The notes under the pieces were generated by a model, which was not told where the DNA came from, searched no databases, and saw only the letters and a list, made by a program, of their open reading frames with translations. Position numbers and translations under genes: made by a program. Positions 61,160 to 64,000 of a stretch of DNA of 64,000 nucleotides are shown here, in pieces (positions within the stretch are counted from its first letter, which is position 1; each line of letters begins with the position of its first letter). The stretch comes from Companilactobacillus halodurans (GTDB lineage: Bacteria; Bacillota; Bacilli; Lactobacillales; Lactobacillaceae). Location: the NCBI RefSeq assembly GCF_009600985.1, contig NZ_VDFP01000015.1, positions 1 to 64,000 on the forward strand. Direction: 5' to 3'.

Positions 61160-62155
61160 GTGACCCAGTCAGCATACTGGAATCGCATCGCAAATAAAGC
61201 TAAAGAAGAAAATCGTCCTTTCTTTAGTTTGGCACCAATGGAAGCCGTTACTGGCTCAGTTTTTCGTCGAGTAGTTATGAAAGCCGCTGCACCAGATAAT
61301 TTTTATACAGAATTCACTAATGCATTGAGCATCACGCATCCTTTGGCCAAGGAAACTACTAAAGGGCGTCTTTACATTGACCCTAAAGAAAATCCTAAGC
61401 CAATTGTTCAGCTGTGGGGCAATTCAGAAGTTGATTTTGAAAAAGCTGCCAAAGAAGTGGAAAAACAAGGTTATGAAGCAATCGATTTAAATATGGGATG
61501 TCCTGATATTGCTGTTATTAAAAATCACAGTGGAAGTGACTTGATTCGCCATTTCGATACTGCTAAAGAAGTTATTGAAGGGGCTAGAAAAGCTGATTTG
61601 CCAGTTACTGTTAAGACGAGACTTGGTTATAGCGAAGTTAATGAATTTGAAACTTGGATTCCATTTTTATTAAAACAACAGGTGCCTGTTTTAACTGTTC
61701 ATATGCGCACGCGTGAAGAAATGAGTAAGGTCCCTGCACACTATGAATTGATTGATCAACTAGTTCAGATGCGTGACGCCTATGCTCCGGATACACTTTT
61801 GCAAATAAATGGCGATATTGCTGATTATCAAGCTGGGATTAAACTAGCTAATGACCATCCTGGCGTTGACGGGATAATGATTGGTCGAGGAATCTTTATG
61901 AATCCATTTGCTTTTGAAAAAGAACCTAAGGAGCATTCAACTCATGAATTGTTGAATCTTTTGCGTTATCAATTAGACTTATACGATGAGTTCGTTGCTA
62001 AGGGGATTCCTGGTCATTTTGCACCATTACAACGATTCTTTAAGATTTATGTACGTGGAATGAAAGGTGCTTCAGCGATTAGAAATGAATTGATGCAGAC
62101 TAAAACAACTGATGATGCTCGAAGAGTCGTTGATAGTATCGATCCAGGTGAATAA
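61160..62155 (+). CDS. dus: tRNA-dihydrouridine synthase family protein (copy 2)
   Basis: Flavin-dependent tRNA uridine reductase, 331 aa, the same length as copy 1 at 56677-57672 and alignable without gaps. Catalytic Cys114 lies in DLNMGCPDIAVIKNHSGSDL, and GIMIGRGIFMNPFAFEK is conserved. The start is GTG 61160 behind GGAAGTGAGA. The two copies differ at many positions, so this is an old duplication, and both keep active-site residues, which suggests different target uridines. Confidence 0.88.
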   Translation: MTQSAYWNRIANKAKEENRPFFSLAPMEAVTGSVFRRVVMKAAAPDNFYTEFTNALSITHPLAKETTKGRLYIDPKENPKPIVQLWGNSEVDFEKAAKEVEKQGYEAIDLNMGCPDIAVIKNHSGSDLIRHFDTAKEVIEGARKADLPVTVKTRLGYSEVNEFETWIPFLLKQQVPVLTVHMRTREEMSKVPAHYELIDQLVQMRDAYAPDTLLQINGDIADYQAGIKLANDHPGVDGIMIGRGIFMNPFAFEKEPKEHSTHELLNLLRYQLDLYDEFVAKGIPGHFAPLQRFFKIYVRGMKGASAIRNELMQTKTTDDARRVVDSIDPGE

Positions 62156-62169
62156 TAGTTTTAATTTAG

Positions 62170-62197
62170 GAATGCGATGATAGCATTCTTTTTTTTT
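62170..62197 (+). terminator. Terminator of second dus gene
   Basis: GAATGC at 62170-62175 pairs with GCATTC at 62183-62188, followed by nine T residues. Confidence 0.88.
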
Positions 62198-62304
62198 GCA
62201 ACTAAAAATAAGAATTATTAAAAATAATTTTTGAGGTTTTTTGTAGTTAATAAAGTTTTTTTAGGATATTCTATGGAAAATGAGAAAAACAGGAGACACA
62301 TTTA

Positions 62305-62895
62305 ATGAAACGGGCGATATTTTTAATGTTAGATGATTATGCTGACTGGGAGGGTGCTTATCTTGCCAGTCAATTGAATCAAAGCTCGAATTGGTCGGTC
62401 AAAACTGCTTCGATAACGACTAAGATTACTTCCATTGGTGGATTAAAAACGATAGTGGATTATTCGTTAGTCGATATTCCTAAGGAAATTGATTTGTTAG
62501 TTTTGATTGGCGGCAATTCGTGGACTATTCAAAATGACAGCTTGTTGCAATTAATAAAGAATCAAATAGAAACAGGAAAATCACTGGCAGCAATTTGCGG
62601 TTCAGTCGATTATTTAGCAAGAAATGGTTTATTAACAGGATTTAAACATACTGGCAATGCAAAGTATTTATGGAAGGATTATGCCAACTACCAAAATGGT
62701 GCTGACTTTATTGAACAGCAAGTCGTTAGCAATAAAAATTTGATTACCGCGAATGGAACGGCAGCTTTGGAATTCACCAATGCGGTTCTGAAGTTAGTCG
62801 ATTTTGACACTGAACTAAGGATTGATAAAATTACGGATTTATATGAGTTAGGCTATTACCAATATTGTGCAAAGTACGGTAAACCTATTTTATAA
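62305..62895 (+). CDS. DJ-1/PfpI-family protein
   Basis: Glutamine-amidotransferase-like protein of 196 aa, with the nucleophile-elbow cysteine Cys98 in LAAICGSVDYLARNGLL and Glu16 in DWEGAYLASQL. Members act as stress chaperones, glyoxalases or proteases. It is close to the YoaZ/type 1 amidotransferase subgroup. The start follows AACAGGAGACACATTTA. Monocistronic. Confidence 0.87.
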   Translation: MKRAIFLMLDDYADWEGAYLASQLNQSSNWSVKTASITTKITSIGGLKTIVDYSLVDIPKEIDLLVLIGGNSWTIQNDSLLQLIKNQIETGKSLAAICGSVDYLARNGLLTGFKHTGNAKYLWKDYANYQNGADFIEQQVVSNKNLITANGTAALEFTNAVLKLVDFDTELRIDKITDLYELGYYQYCAKYGKPIL

Positions 62896-62977
62896 ATATT
62901 TTTCTAAACAGCATATTAAGTGATTATTTGGGGATGATTGTTTAAAATATAGGTATAAATTATAAGAAGGATTTCAT

Positions 62978-63223
62978 ATGCATTGGTTATGGGTTTTAAT
63001 TGTTGGAGCAATCATTGGTGCTATTGCCGGTGCCTTGACTAATCATGGCAAATCCATGGGATGGATCGGTAACATCATTGCCGGAATCGTTGGATCAAGT
63101 CTTGGTGAAGGCATCTTAGGATCCTGGGGTCCGCAAATGGCTGGAATGGCGATTATTCCATCTTTGATTGGGGCCATTATCTTAGTTGTTATCGTTTCAT
63201 TTATAATTGAAAAAATGTCGTAA
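62978..63223 (+). CDS. GlsB/YeaQ/YmgE-family membrane protein
   Basis: Small membrane protein of 81 aa with three hydrophobic segments rich in glycine. The family motif is GAIIGAIAGALTNHGKSMGWIGNIIAGIVGSSLGE. Relatives are stress-induced. The start follows AGAAGGATTTCAT. It ends at a hairpin shared with the convergent pseudogene. Confidence 0.9.
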   Translation: MHWLWVLIVGAIIGAIAGALTNHGKSMGWIGNIIAGIVGSSLGEGILGSWGPQMAGMAIIPSLIGAIILVVIVSFIIEKMS

Positions 63224-63228
63224 ATAAA

Positions 63229-63274
63229 AAATCATCTATTGATTTTAGAGTTTATCTAATTTCAACGGATGATT
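63229..63274. terminator. Bidirectional terminator
   Basis: AAATCATC near 63229-63236 pairs with GATGATTT near 63266-63273, with partial pairing between, followed by TTT. Confidence 0.6.
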
Positions 63275-63279
63275 TTTAT

Positions 63280-64000
63280 TTAATTATTCTCTTGTGAAGA
63301 TAAGTCATATGAAACGCTAAATTTTTTCAAAAGGACAATCGTACCTAAGAAAAAGATCGTCGCGATAATAGCGGTAACTGGTAGCATATGAAACATATTG
63401 CTAGGTAAAACTAGAGCCGGTAGTGGAAATGCAAAAGCAGCTGGTAGATTGATTTTTAACAATTGCAACAAAACAAAGACTAGCGGTAAGGCAATAATCG
63501 TTGAAATGAGCCATGAAGCAAAGATTAAATGAACTGCAACACCGATACTGGCAGCACCAACTAAAGCAATAAAATGTTTCGTGGCCATTTGCCATTTTTA
63601 GTCAGGCTTTTGTAAAACTTCAAAGAAGACGACCATAACGGGTGGAATGGCAGCCATTTGTGAAAATCCAAAGAACCAAACGGCACCGACTCAAATAATT
63701 GTCATAATCGTAAATACTAGCATATGTTTATTTTTAATTGGATTGCTAAGAGTGGCTTGTTTGTACTGTCCTTGAAGGAAAACGCCACACATTAAAGCAG
63801 AAGTGAACAGCAATATTGCGACAATAAAAGACCAATGTGTGGCATTAATGATGATTGGCAAAAGTCCGGTCGCAAATGATGGCGCTAAATTGGAATGGAG
63901 CAACCGCAGTAAAATTAGCATTAAGAGCAATCCTGACAATACCTTTTCAGCATAAGTGATTGATAATTGATTGATTAAAAAACCAATGATAGCTGTTCCC
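63280..64000 (-). pseudogene. Multi-pass membrane protein gene with two in-frame stops, 5' end outside window
   Basis: One continuous minus-strand frame runs from the window end to 63280, interrupted by TGA at 63691-63693 and TAA at 63598-63600. The product would be a hydrophobic protein of more than 230 residues: GFLINQLSITYAEKVLSGLL, then FTIMTII-stop-VGAVWFFGFSQMAAIPPVMV, then KPD-stop-KWQMATKHFIALVG. Eight or so membrane helices are visible. The part around MAAIPPVMVVFF resembles HPP-type membrane proteins, but I am not certain. There is no frameshift, only two point stops. Confidence 0.85.

Noticed and set aside
1..64000. tRNA/rRNA genes, intact insertion sequences or a prophage
   Set aside because: Reading both strands, I saw no cloverleaf with CCA-adjacent arms, no transposase or integrase and no phage structural genes. 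A tool search could still find a divergent tRNA.

Overview
The window reads as the chromosome of a low-GC Gram-positive bacterium of the Lactobacillaceae. The evidence is strong AGGAGG-type ribosome binding sites, frequent GTG/TTG starts, a T-box leader, cre-like CcpA sites, and a typical lactobacillar gene set: DhaKLM with a PTS-type DhaM, a C69 dipeptidase, L-lactate oxidase, a LysM surface protein, AzlCD and an LmrCD-type exporter. The Companilactobacillus part of the family seems the likeliest home, but that is an impression from gene content and not a search result. No rRNA, tRNA, CRISPR array, prophage or intact insertion sequence was recognised.

Layout. 1-8819: alpha-mannoside/PTS region, with the tail of a PTS IIB, intact IIC and IID, 1.6 kb of decayed DNA, an RpiR regulator, a fructose-family IIABC permease and a GH38 alpha-mannosidase (an mngAB-like pair). 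9249-11213: dhaK-dhaL-dhaM. 11336-11751: a frameshifted cytidine deaminase. 11849-18632: a divergent cluster with hydantoinase A-like ATPase, DUF917 protein and NCS1 permease on one side and a prolyl-iminopeptidase-like hydrolase and APC permease on the other. 18705-23792: a probable cobalamin island with a secreted DUF4430 protein, EcfT, a fused double EcfA, an S component, a GlpF-type channel and PduO-type adenosyltransferase. 24491-28705: a scar where a truncated FtsX permease gene and a truncated, frameshifted gluconate kinase gene are fused head to head, followed by an intact gluconate permease. 28943-37966: LysM protein, dipeptidase, DUF915 hydrolase, several small genes, redox enzymes, Rrf2 and MarR regulators, and a B3/4 editing-like protein. 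38028-40087: probable niacin transporter with an NrtR-type regulator. 40224-46768: SMR pump, small ABC transporter, AzlCD, quinone reductase, cation antiporter, lactate oxidase. 46905-52517: heterodimeric ABC exporter, DUF3737 beta-helix protein and PatB/MalY lyase in one tight run. 52578-64000: membrane protein, hydrolase, T-box and asnS, SemiSWEET, two paralogous Dus genes flanking gntR-deoC and an MFS pump, DJ-1-like protein, GlsB-like protein and a membrane-protein pseudogene running off the end.

How the parts fit. Glycerol/dihydroxyacetone use (dhaKLM, glpF) and cobalamin supply (ECF, PduO) point to glycerol or diol metabolism whose B12-dependent enzyme lies outside the window. cre-like sites sit before dhaK, glpF, the IIABC gene and two uncharacterised genes, suggesting CcpA control of the sugar and glycerol genes. 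There are several pseudogenes at different stages of decay: IIB, cdd, FtsX, gntK and the terminal membrane protein. This fits a genome adapting to a narrow, nutrient-rich niche. The best candidates for undescribed biology are the HyuA/DUF917/NCS1 divergon, the DUF4430-ECF-PduO island, and the DUF3737-PatB pair.
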